From a virus: DNA of 21,908 nt. The position numbers and the translations under genes are program-made. The notes under the pieces are model-generated. The model saw only the letters and a list, made by a program, of their open reading frames with translations. It was not told the origin of the DNA and ran no database searches. The stretch is from positions 1 to 21,908 of the IMG/VR virus record IMGVR_UViG_3300028844_001869. One strand, 5' to 3'. Positions 8,290 to 15,045 of this stretch are shown here, piece after piece; the stretch's first letter is position 1, and each line of letters starts with the position of its first letter.

Positions 8290-8747
8290 TTCGTCCGCCT
8301 CAGAATCTCTCTTCCGAGCTCTTGTATCATGTCCTTTGTGGCTTTCCTGAAACTCGGCCTGAGCCAAGGTCTCTTGGCCATCTTCGATGTTCCACGCTCA
8401 AGGTAAAGTCCATACTTCAGATTGGTCCCAATGACGCCTCTCATCCGTGGAGCAGGCTTGGCATACTCAGTGACCTGAGTTCTGCGCTTCAGCTCGCCAG
8501 TGTCTGTGTTTGGAAAAGCGCCGGGAGGAGAGGCCTTGTGAATCGGTGACAAGTTCCTTCCGGGGCCACGCTTGTATATTCGACCGCCACTGGAAGGGGT
8601 GTCTAGGTTCTTATTGACGTTGGCTTTTGTCTGGTCCAATGTGTCGTTGATCACTCTGGCCGTCACCTGTTCAACATCGTCACCAAGCTCTTTCAAAGCA
8701 GAGATTACCGTGTTAAAGTTCTTGAGTTGGATGTTGAACTTAGCCAT
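8286..8747 (-). CDS. HK97-gp10 family neck protein
   Basis: This is a 153-residue basic protein. The C-terminal half carries KYGLYLERGTSKMAKRPWLR followed by PSF, which is the hallmark of the HK97-gp10 family (Y-x-E-GT-M-x-P-LRP). The first part predicts a long helix (NTVISALKELGDDVEQVTAR) followed by a hinge with Gly, Pro and basic residues. These proteins sit at the head-tail interface or act in tail completion. The start shares TGATG with the stop of the adaptor gene, and GGGAG lies about 10 bases upstream. The gene order (gp6-like, adaptor, gp10, DUF3168, major tail) is the usual connector order of siphophages. Confidence 0.9.
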   Translation of the reverse strand: MAKFNIQLKNFNTVISALKELGDDVEQVTARVINDTLDQTKANVNKNLDTPSSGGRIYKRGPGRNLSPIHKASPPGAFPNTDTGELKRRTQVTEYAKPAPRMRGVIGTNLKYGLYLERGTSKMAKRPWLRPSFRKATKDMIQELGREILRRTK

Positions 8748-9109
8748 CAGGAAGGTTCTCCCTCTGCCAACATCATCTCTAGGAACTGCTGAGCATCATC
8801 GACGTCATAGACAGACTTGATGTTGTAAGTCCTGTTCCTGTACACAACACGGTCTTCTGCGCTGTAATAAGGAGCGCCGTATGCATCTCCTCGAAACCTT
8901 ATCGCAATCTTGACTGAAAGCCTAGGGCTCAGGCGCATGGCAGAAACCAGTTCGCTGCCGCGCATTGGCATCCACTTCGCCCATGCACTGTCGCCAGAGG
9001 ACCAAGTTTCGGTCCATCCTCCCATGCTGTCAGATGCCTGGGTCTTAGACTGTATCGTCACCCGACTACGAAGGTCTCTGGCTGAGTATTTAGAGCAGCA
9101 ACTCACCAT
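8747..9109 (-). CDS. Head-tail adaptor (SPP1 gp16-like)
   Basis: This 120-residue protein contains RDLRSRVTIQSKTQASDSMG followed by GWTETWSS, then a W-x-M spacer and RGSELVSAMRL. It ends with RVVYRNRTYNIKSVYDVD. This is the layout of small head-tail joining proteins of the Phage_H_T_join group: LR-RV-I, then D--GG, W, and finally R--Y-I--V-D. The protein would form a ring under the portal-connector complex and close the DNA channel until tail docking. Its ATG overlaps the end of the gp6-like gene by 7 bases. A GTG one codon downstream is an alternative start and would change nothing functional. Confidence 0.85.
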   Translation of the reverse strand: MVSCCSKYSARDLRSRVTIQSKTQASDSMGGWTETWSSGDSAWAKWMPMRGSELVSAMRLSPRLSVKIAIRFRGDAYGAPYYSAEDRVVYRNRTYNIKSVYDVDDAQQFLEMMLAEGEPS

Positions 9110-9747
9110 GCTAGTTCATCCATCCGCCTGTAGGGCGAAAGAAGCCTCTTCACCTCTGCAGTCATGCCTTCGCAGCCATCGTACATCTGTTCAACATAGC
9201 TTCGTATGGCCTGCAACATCGGATCGGGGATAGAGCCGCTGCCGTATCCTGCGACGTAAGTTATCTTGACCGCGTCCTGCGCTCGCAGGTCACTAGGCCA
9301 AGTTTCACCCTCGTTGAGATAGATGCGTCCGCTTTGAAGATCTACCTCATATTTAGTATTGCTGTATGTTGATACATCATTGCTTCTGTCGAACGTCTGC
9401 ACGGTCGTCACTGATTGAAGCGGAGGGAATGGCACATCAAATGCGTCTCCTCCGCCAAGAATGTAAGGCCTGCTCGCGGTGTGGACGCCGGGACCAAGAG
9501 CTATAAGTCTATCATCGCCGTCTGGCTCTGTGAATCCGTCTGACTTCAATACGAAGGTCTCGGTGAGTAGCGCAAGGCGCAGATACTGCTTAATCGCTTC
9601 TGTGGCAGTTGAGACGTATGCCGCAATCACCGCGTCATCATCGCTGGTGTCAACGCGCAAGAAAGTCTTCATGTCCGCAGTGCTGATGGCTGGGCTGTCT
9701 GTGCTGTCCGTCACATAGGCAGACTTGCGGTTAAACCTCATCGGCAT
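9103..9747 (-). CDS. Head-tail connector, gp6 / phiE125 gp8-like
   Basis: This 214-residue protein has an N-terminal helical part including ISTADMKTFLRVDTSDDDAV and YVSTATEAIKQYLRLAL. This is the characteristic start of head-tail connector proteins (--DMK-FLRVD-S-DD--I---I--A---) such as HK97 gp6 and phiE125 gp8. A beta-rich middle contains FPPLQSVTTVQTFD and KYEVDLQSGRIYLNEGETWP, followed by KITYVAGYG and a final helix ending in LLSPYRRM. It would form a ring on the portal. The sequence offers ATG CCG ATG. The second ATG (9741) is better spaced from the AAGGA ribosome site, so the true protein may lack the first two residues. Confidence 0.88.
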   Translation of the reverse strand: MPMRFNRKSAYVTDSTDSPAISTADMKTFLRVDTSDDDAVIAAYVSTATEAIKQYLRLALLTETFVLKSDGFTEPDGDDRLIALGPGVHTASRPYILGGGDAFDVPFPPLQSVTTVQTFDRSNDVSTYSNTKYEVDLQSGRIYLNEGETWPSDLRAQDAVKITYVAGYGSGSIPDPMLQAIRSYVEQMYDGCEGMTAEVKRLLSPYRRMDELAW

Positions 9748-9892
9748 CTTCCTTCGAAAGCATCGTTGCCTTCATGGCCTTCCCAACAGCACGCAGAAGC
9801 GCAGTCTTCTTGGCCCGCTCAATATCGCGCCAACGCGGCTTGGCTACGTCTAGGGCAGCTTCAGCCATTGCTTTAATGTTCGCTTCAGTCAT
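9731..9892 (-). CDS. Small basic protein, 53 residues, unknown
   Basis: This short ORF runs from the ATG at 9892 to TAA at 9731. It starts 8 bases inside the end of the 72-residue gene and ends 17 bases inside the gp6-like gene. It is supported by a ribosome site AAGGAAGG about 9 bases upstream, and it fills what would otherwise be a 137-base hole in a tightly packed operon. The product is MTEANIKAMAEAALDVAKPR, then WRDIERAKKTALL and a basic, helical remainder. No known domain is recognised. Position between capsid and connector genes suggests a small structural or assembly protein. It is below usual ORF length cut-offs and easily missed. Confidence 0.6.
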   Translation of the reverse strand: MTEANIKAMAEAALDVAKPRWRDIERAKKTALLRAVGKAMKATMLSKEDADEV

Positions 9893-10103
9893 TGCTTGGA
9901 ACCTTCCTTAGCCTTCCACGCTTGCGCGCCTTGTTCTCTGGTGCGGCAGGCATTGCCTTCGTCACAATCTCACACGCGCCTGCATCAATCAAGATGTGGA
10001 GCATATTGTCGTCAACCCGATGCACAGACCCCTCGGACCACAACTCGACTGAAAGACCGTTGGGCGACACAGGAAGTGTTCTCAGCATTTTTATCTCAGT
10101 CAT
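9885..10103 (-). CDS. Small hypothetical head-region protein
   Basis: This 72-residue protein begins MTEIKMLRTLPVSPNGLSVE and then has ELWSEGSVHRVDDNMLHIL followed by IDAGACE. This pattern (short strand with MLRT, an SP-G turn, strand, a helix ending in L-DAGA-E) is common in small proteins between capsid and connector genes of siphophages. I know of no assigned function for it. The last 20 residues are Lys/Arg/Pro rich (APENKARKRGRLRKV), as in a flexible nucleic-acid or capsid-binding tail. The start shares ATGA with the stop of the upstream frame-split gene, so it is translationally coupled. Confidence 0.75.
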   Translation of the reverse strand: MTEIKMLRTLPVSPNGLSVELWSEGSVHRVDDNMLHILIDAGACEIVTKAMPAAPENKARKRGRLRKVPSND

Positions 10104-10640
10104 GGGCTGTGTGTCCGCTGTATGAAGATCGCCTTATCCCAGACATTAACATTTTCATCGAACGTAAGGAAGAAGCGCAGCCCTTCGGCCCCAAAGGCAT
10201 TCGTCACGAACAGAACTTTGTTGAAAACGATGAAGTCCTGAATGCCGGAACCCTTGGTTAGCGGCTTGCGTTCATCGGTGATAGAGTTGGAGTAGCCAGC
10301 CCCAATCTTGCCTGCAATGTGAACGAACGTCTGTGTTGAGGTCGCCTTGTCTACCTTGAAGTCAATGCTGACTGTGTAGACCTCGCCAGTCGCTTGGGGC
10401 TGGCCGGAAACTCGTGTCGCTGTCAGCCGCTGCGCCATCAATGCTGAGAAGCGTCTCAGTATCTGCGCTGATTGCCTGCTTGTTGTCTGCTGTGTACGTA
10501 TCGTCGTGGTAATAGAGCCATCCGCCATCATATCCGGTGCGGCGCTCTTCTCCTGCATCAGTGCGAATGATGAGGTCTGCGCCTCTCTTGCCTTCTTCAG
10601 ACGCGGAAGGAATTTGGTCCCAATTTATTTGTGACATCAT
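10100..10640 (-). pseudogene. Virion protein gene split across two reading frames
   Basis: The first part (10640 to about 10400) reads MMSQINWDQIPSASEEGKRG and GYDGGWLYYHDDTYT, and continues to LLSIDGAAADS. It then runs into non-conserved sequence and stops at 10362. The second part, in the +1 frame, reads QPQATGEVYTVSIDFKVD and continues to IFIQRTHSP, stopping at 10100. Together they look like one head or tail decoration-like virion protein, which I recall as a single ORF in related phages. Joining at the C4 run (plus-strand GGGG, 10396-10399) by dropping one C gives about 179 residues. The crossing could lie anywhere from about 10395 to 10430. Possible reasons are a natural indel, a small deletion, a sequencing or assembly error, or programmed +1 frameshifting; there is no CCC codon in phase at the run, which argues against the last. 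The start is probably the second ATG (10637), 6 bases after GGAGG. Confidence 0.65.
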
Positions 10641-10654
10641 GCTCCTCCGTGAAT

Positions 10655-10686
10655 GAAAAGAGGGGCGACCTTAGCCGCCCCGCTCT
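10655..10686 (-). terminator. Intrinsic terminator after the capsid genes
   Basis: On the minus strand the sequence reads GGGGCGGC, loop TAAG, GTCGCCCC, then TCTTTTC. This is an 8-bp GC-rich stem with one G-U pair (arms 10674-10681 and 10662-10669) followed by a U-rich run. It lies 8 bases after the stop of the decoration-like gene, where a partial stop would keep capsid transcripts more abundant than connector and tail transcripts. Confidence 0.8.
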
Positions 10687-10688
10687 AG

Positions 10689-11138
10689 TTAAGTTGCCGC
10701 TGTTCCACTGTCGATGGATGCCGAACCCATGTTCGCACCCATGCGCTTAGTGGCGTGGACATTCACGACAGCATTGGTGCCAGTGGTGCCAACAGCAGTC
10801 ATGCGCACATAACGCTTGCTGCCAATGTAGCCAATGGAGCCGATCAGCTTGTCGTCGTCCGTGTCTGCGGTCACGGTCAATGCAGCTTCAGTGCCAACAA
10901 GGTCAGCGTCAGCCACTGCGGTCGCGCCTGCGTCCGTAGTGTCATCGCCTTCCTCCACCTGGAACGAGAAGCCGGATGCCGTGCCAGCGTCGGTGACAGT
11001 ACCAGTGCCAACAGAGAACGTAACGCTCTGCCAGCCCTGCATGTCGATCCAATCACCTTCTGCTTTGGTTGTGCCGGACAGAGTAGCCGATAGGCCCATC
11101 CCGTATTCAGCATCGTTGCGGGTATCAAAAACAGCCAT
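10689..11138 (-). CDS. Head decoration-like structural protein
   Basis: This 149-residue protein lies immediately after the major capsid gene with a strong ribosome site (AAGGAG, 9 bases before the ATG). It begins MAVFDTRNDAEYGMGLSATL and is low in charge, rich in T, A, G and D. It ends with GYIGSKRYVRMTAVGTTGTN followed by short strands. Small beta-rich proteins with a GSKRYVR phrase directly after the capsid gene are common in siphophages. I have usually seen them unannotated or called decoration or capsid-stabilising proteins. Strong expression signals and the terminator right after it suggest that it is made in amounts like the capsid protein. The decoration role is inferred. Confidence 0.7.
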   Translation of the reverse strand: MAVFDTRNDAEYGMGLSATLSGTTKAEGDWIDMQGWQSVTFSVGTGTVTDAGTASGFSFQVEEGDDTTDAGATAVADADLVGTEAALTVTADTDDDKLIGSIGYIGSKRYVRMTAVGTTGTNAVVNVHATKRMGANMGSASIDSGTAAT

Positions 11139-11151
11139 TGTTTAAGTCTCC

Positions 11152-12381
11152 TTATGCAGCTACTTTGCCGATGATGATGCTGTCGTAGTTCGTGACATCT
11201 CCACCAACGCGCTGAGTTGTGTAGTAAGTGATGAAGCCTTTGTTAGTGAACGGGTCACGAAGCACCTGAAGGCCAACACGATCGACGACCGTATAAGCAG
11301 AAGAGAAGTCTGCGTAAACGATCGACAGAGCGTTCGCTCCAACGGCAGGCATGTCATCCATGAAGTTGACAGATTTGCCGAGCATCTGCAGCGTTGCCTG
11401 ACCGTCTCGAAGCAGGACTGGGCTGAAGAAGTAAGTGTCAGAGCCTTTAAGCTGAAGAGCAGCGCCGAAGGTCGTACGCTTCATTCCCCACGTTGCAGCA
11501 CCCTGATAATCTTCTTTCAGGGCATTCTGCACGTCAATCAGGCCATCAGACGTCAGGGCAGCAGCAGCGCCCATGCTCACCTGATTGATCGCACCACGTT
11601 CGTACGTGCCAGACACAGCCTGTGCAGCATATGTCAGGAATCCACGTGGCTTGTTCACGCCATCGCCATTCACAAAGGCGCTATTCTGCGTCCGTGCGAA
11701 CTTGTCAGCAACCTTGCCAGACAGCCATGCTTCGACGTTGAGGTAAGAGTCCTCAATCATCTCAGTCGTCATGCGCGGATCGGCTTCGATCTTGTGAGCC
11801 GCAATGACTTTCTGGCCGAGTTCCGGTGTGTTGGTTTCACCGCCAGAAGCGCCTTCACCGACCCAGCGAGCTGCTGCTTCGTTGTCATCAATCAGGATGT
11901 CGATTGATTTGGCACCAGTCCGCTCGACATTGGCGACCTGACGAACCGGAGAGGTCTCGAACACGCGGTCAATGATGATGCTGGACAGCTCTGGACGAAC
12001 AAGATACCCACCGTCAGGATTCACGTCCGTGGACATGGACTTGATCTCTACGCCTTCAGAGCCAGCCTTGAAGCCTTCTGGCAGAGTGCCGTAGGCCATG
12101 TACTGGCGCAAAGCGTCGCGGTGCTTGGACTCTGACTCTTCGTCAAATTTATCACGCTTTGATTCGACGCTAGGACGCTTCAGAGCAGCTTCCAACTTGG
12201 CCTGCTTCTGCTGCATCTCGTCCATTTTGGCCGTGATGTCCTCAGCCATCTTGTTGTGCTTTTCTTCAGTTACGACGTCTTTGTTGTTGTCGCTCTTAAG
12301 CTCGTCGACCTCCTTGCGGAGACTTACGAGTGTTGGGTTGATCTGCTCGACCAGCCCTTTGATTTCTGCAAAGTCAGACAT
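11152..12381 (-). CDS. Major capsid protein, HK97 fold
   Basis: This 409-residue protein starts at the ATG at 12381, which has GGAGG 5-6 bases upstream; an extension to 12396 is open but lacks such a signal. Residues 1-75 are charged coiled coil (LVSLRKEVDELKS; MDEMQQKQAKLEAALK), the delta or scaffold domain of HK97-type capsid proteins. The mature shell domain likely begins near residue 115 (STDVNPDGGYLVRPELSSII). The P-domain and A-domain are recognisable by VFETSPVRQVANVERTGAK, ARWVGEGA, an E-loop-like stretch, FVNGDGVNKPRGFL and the C-terminal VGLQVLRDPFTNKGFITYYT. The adjacent upstream gene encodes the protease that would remove the delta domain. It overlaps that gene by 8 bases. Confidence 0.96.
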   Translation of the reverse strand: MSDFAEIKGLVEQINPTLVSLRKEVDELKSDNNKDVVTEEKHNKMAEDITAKMDEMQQKQAKLEAALKRPSVESKRDKFDEESESKHRDALRQYMAYGTLPEGFKAGSEGVEIKSMSTDVNPDGGYLVRPELSSIIIDRVFETSPVRQVANVERTGAKSIDILIDDNEAAARWVGEGASGGETNTPELGQKVIAAHKIEADPRMTTEMIEDSYLNVEAWLSGKVADKFARTQNSAFVNGDGVNKPRGFLTYAAQAVSGTYERGAINQVSMGAAAALTSDGLIDVQNALKEDYQGAATWGMKRTTFGAALQLKGSDTYFFSPVLLRDGQATLQMLGKSVNFMDDMPAVGANALSIVYADFSSAYTVVDRVGLQVLRDPFTNKGFITYYTTQRVGGDVTNYDSIIIGKVAA

Positions 12382-13030
12382 TTTGTCCTCCTGCATTATG
12401 CAGCGTTTGATTTAGAAGGGCTTTGAGTTCATCAACCTCTCGCTGATTATCCTCTGGAACGACAACGTCTGCATCACGCAGAACATCATCGCGCCGTTTC
12501 CACGCAGCTGAGGCCATGGCCTTGGCCTCTGACCGAGTGAAACCTAGAGTCCGGAAAGCACGCTCAATGTCGCGCACATCGGCATTCTTGACAGACGTCA
12601 CGATCGCTTCGCTGTTTGCAGGCATAGTAACAAGCGAAGTCTCAATGAGGTCTACTGATTTAAGGCGGCGATTGTTGCCGTCCATGTCATAATCTCGCGT
12701 GATGTAACCAATAGACAATCCATCTATCGCGCCTGCCTTGACAAGCTCGTAGGCGTCTCTGCCTTTGGTCGACTTGGTCGCTATGCGACCTTTCATATAC
12801 AGACCCTTTTGATCTTCTCTGTACTCGTCCCAGACGCCGATCGGTTCTTCCATGCGGTGCTGGTACAACATCTTGGGCTTGCGTCCCCTGAGGCTGTCCA
12901 TGAACGCGCCTGCTTGGATGATGTCGCCGTATGAATCAACATTGCCGAACACAGCGCCATATCCCTCGATCTGGCCTTCGTCTCCGACAGCCTTGACATC
13001 AAGGCTCATGGTCTTTTGTTCTATTGTCAT
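12374..13030 (-). CDS. Prohead maturation protease, HK97 (S78) family
   Basis: This is a 218-residue serine protease of the assemblin-like fold. Visible motifs are IEGYGAVFGNVDSYGDIIQA near the N-terminus, LYQHRMEEPIGVW with the likely catalytic His58, GLSIGY with nucleophile Ser106, and VDLIETSLVTMPAN with Glu130 as a candidate third member. The core ends near residue 145. The remaining 70 residues are helical and charged, as in proteases that stay associated with the scaffold. It cleaves the capsid delta domain inside the prohead. It has a GAGGT ribosome site, lies upstream of the capsid gene, and overlaps it by 8 bases. Confidence 0.94.
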   Translation of the reverse strand: MTIEQKTMSLDVKAVGDEGQIEGYGAVFGNVDSYGDIIQAGAFMDSLRGRKPKMLYQHRMEEPIGVWDEYREDQKGLYMKGRIATKSTKGRDAYELVKAGAIDGLSIGYITRDYDMDGNNRRLKSVDLIETSLVTMPANSEAIVTSVKNADVRDIERAFRTLGFTRSEAKAMASAAWKRRDDVLRDADVVVPEDNQREVDELKALLNQTLHNAGGQNV

Positions 13031-13049
13031 GGTCTACCTCTTTCGTGGT

Positions 13050-13078
13050 ATTATTTTCCAGATGAGAAAAGAAAACAA
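13050..13078 (-). promoter_or_regulatory. Candidate sigma-70-like promoter before the capsid operon
   Basis: On the minus strand TTGTTT (13073-13078) and AATAAT (13050-13055) are separated by 17 bases. They match the -35 consensus at 3 of 6 positions and the -10 consensus at 5 of 6. The site lies in the only sizeable gap (49 bases) between the 68-residue gene and the protease, where an extra capsid promoter would be useful. In this AT-rich patch such a match can arise by chance, so this is weak evidence. Confidence 0.3.
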
Positions 13079-13079
13079 G

Positions 13080-13286
13080 TTAAAGGTAATCTCCCTCTGG
13101 AAGCTCATCAGCTATCGGAGGATGAATCAAGTCTTCTGGACCAAAAGGCCTGTTGAAGTCAATGAATTCTCTCATCAACTCTTCCAATTGATTGTAGTCC
13201 AGCACAGAAGAACCGCGACTGTCAGGCCAATACGCGTCTGGGTATTTGTTGAAATACTCGATGCAAAGCTCGTCAAACTCACTCAT
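13080..13286 (-). CDS. Small, very acidic protein after the MuF-metallopeptidase gene
   Basis: This 68-residue protein starts 8 bases inside the end of the MuF gene, so it is translationally coupled to it, and it uses ATG. It contains 17 Asp/Glu against 4 Lys/Arg, a net charge of about -13. Helical stretches are FDELCIEYFNKY and YNQLEELMREFIDF, followed by a Pro-rich acidic tail ending in LPEGDYL. I do not recognise a family. Direct coupling to a gene with an effector-like C-terminal domain, small size and strong acidity are features shared with immunity or inhibitor proteins. A simple head-assembly accessory is equally possible. Function is not established. Confidence 0.7.
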   Translation of the reverse strand: MSEFDELCIEYFNKYPDAYWPDSRGSSVLDYNQLEELMREFIDFNRPFGPEDLIHPPIADELPEGDYL

Positions 13287-15045
13287 TCAGCAGATCCTCG
13301 AACGCATGAGAGGTCAAGGGGAAGAAGAGCCTGAACAAATTATACTGACTTTCGTTGCCGCTCGTGTAGGCCTCAAACCAGTTTGCCCAAATTTGAGCAG
13401 AGTTGCCGCTTCCAAGATTCTTGTAGGGGAGGTTCTCGTCGTTCACTAACATACGCGCCCGCCTCTTATCAAGGTCTCTGAAGTTCTTGTAATAACTATC
13501 TTTATGGCCGAACCTGTATCCGACTGCATTGTTTGTTGCCGCGCCTAAAGAGTCGCTGAGACCAGACAGAACAGACTCATGGCCGTATCTCGTGCTGTTC
13601 AAGAAATAATGATGGTCTTTGTCGTCTATCGCAGCCAGAAGAGCTGCCGCTGAATTAACTCTTGAATACCATGAGCCTTCATCTCTGGCAAAACCAGTCA
13701 TCTGCTCAGGAAGCATCTCTACGAACTCATCGTAATCGAAATTCCTGTCAGCCAGCTCTTTTGCCAACAGAGGTCTGATCGGCTGATCGACCGCAACCCT
13801 TGAAGTTATGTAGCTTATCTTCGACAGGAAGCTCCTCTCTGAGCTTCGAGCATCTTCTTGGTTGGCGACGACCTCCTTCCTCTTCCAAACATTGTAATAG
13901 TCTGAAGGCTTATATTTTCTCCAGACAGCAGCGTCTTCGACTATTTCAGGTCTGGCGAGCATCGAGATGTCATCTACGGTTGTATCTGCTCGCTTCTTCG
14001 CAAGGCTATAGGCAACGTGATGGCCGTATTCATGCCTCATAACGAGCTTGTGTGCCGCTGCACTAAGAGCTTTGTCCATTGTTATTCTTAAGCTGCCGGG
14101 TGAATACCAAGCACCTTCTGAGCTTTCCGCGACTTCGACGATGCTAGGCAAGGATGGCAACATCGCCAATCGCTGCGGCAACGCATTCAAGAATGCAGGC
14201 ATTATTCGAGTCCGCTCCAGAGGGGTCATGCGCGAGAATATGCCTTGCACGCTCAACTTCTCTGCAGGCCTCTCATCCACCAATGACTCTTCAGCTGCTC
14301 TCTTGAAAGACATTGAACAGCGACAGTTTATAACATTTCCGCCTGATCCGGCAGGGTCTCCAGGATAGCTGAGTTCTTCATGTCCTCCGCCAACCATAGG
14401 AATCTTGAACTTCTGCTCGAGAGCCACAGCCTGCTCGATCCTGTGATTGAACTTGCTGGTCGAGCCGCCAGCCTCGCCAAAGTCTCTTGTGCGGTCATCT
14501 AGGACATGACCCCAACTCTTTACCAATGGCCTTCCTGATTCTGCAGCCGTGCGCAGCTGCGCGTAGTTCATAGAGCCATGCATCTCTGTTCTGGCAATCA
14601 GAGCGGACCTAAACCTAGTAAGCATTGGCTGTCTCTCGCGCATGTCCTTTGCGATCTCTTGACCACTGCTGCCATCCCTTTCGCCACGCCTGATGGACGC
14701 CAAGATGTCGGCTCTTGTGCTTTGAGATATTTGAACGATCTTCTTGCCTGCGTGCAAGACCATGTATTCTTCAACGAACCGATCGAAGAGCATGTCTTGC
14801 TTGAACTCTAGGTGCTCGTAACAGTCTTTGAAGCTCTCTATGATCGGAGTGCCGAATAGCGGAATTGATATATCATACAGCTCACGCAGCATTGAGCGAA
14901 CTCGATCTTCTGCGTCTGGCGGCAGTATAGCCTGATTGCGCCTCTCATAGTTGTCTATCGCTGATTCGCTCAGATAGGTCAGCGTCCGCTCAACAATCGG
15001 CTGAGCGGATTCTACCGTCTTGTCCATCAGATCTTGATTAATCAC
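13279..15045 (-). CDS. MuF-like head morphogenesis protein fused to a HEXXH metallopeptidase-like domain
   Basis: This is a 588-residue protein with a GTG start. Residues about 1-105 are helical. Residues 108-250 form a MuF (SPP1 gp7) domain: RRGERDGSSGQEIAKDMRER, IARTEMHGSMNYAQL, KSWGHVLDDRTRDFGEA, and the ending NCRCSMSF with N240-C241-R242-C243. After a linker, residues 300-588 contain WYSPGSLRITM and then VMRHEYGHHVAYSL, giving the zincin motif H338-E339-x-x-H342. WFEAYTSGN near the end offers E558 as a possible third zinc ligand. MuF proteins of many phages are a few hundred residues long and end near the CRC motif, so about 300 residues are added here. MuF proteins are packaged in the capsid and can be ejected with DNA. 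C-terminal toxin-like domains on MuF are known from temperate phages, so an injected protease effector is plausible, as is a capsid-internal peptidase. Confidence 0.85.
   Translation of the reverse strand: MINQDLMDKTVESAQPIVERTLTYLSESAIDNYERRNQAILPPDAEDRVRSMLRELYDISIPLFGTPIIESFKDCYEHLEFKQDMLFDRFVEEYMVLHAGKKIVQISQSTRADILASIRRGERDGSSGQEIAKDMRERQPMLTRFRSALIARTEMHGSMNYAQLRTAAESGRPLVKSWGHVLDDRTRDFGEAGGSTSKFNHRIEQAVALEQKFKIPMVGGGHEELSYPGDPAGSGGNVINCRCSMSFKRAAEESLVDERPAEKLSVQGIFSRMTPLERTRIMPAFLNALPQRLAMLPSLPSIVEVAESSEGAWYSPGSLRITMDKALSAAAHKLVMRHEYGHHVAYSLAKKRADTTVDDISMLARPEIVEDAAVWRKYKPSDYYNVWKRKEVVANQEDARSSERSFLSKISYITSRVAVDQPIRPLLAKELADRNFDYDEFVEMLPEQMTGFARDEGSWYSRVNSAAALLAAIDDKDHHYFLNSTRYGHESVLSGLSDSLGAATNNAVGYRFGHKDSYYKNFRDLDKRRARMLVNDENLPYKNLGSGNSAQIWANWFEAYTSGNESQYNLFRLFFPLTSHAFEDLLNE

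Noticed and set aside
8290-8367. N-terminal extension of the tail terminator gene
   Set aside because: The extra 26 codons overlap the HK97-gp10 gene in another frame, while the ATG at 8289 has a good ribosome site and ATGA coupling.
12852-13334. 160-codon ORF on the plus strand over protease and small acidic gene
   Set aside because: It is antisense to the prohead protease with catalytic residues and to a coupled small gene, and has no ribosome site or recognisable motif.
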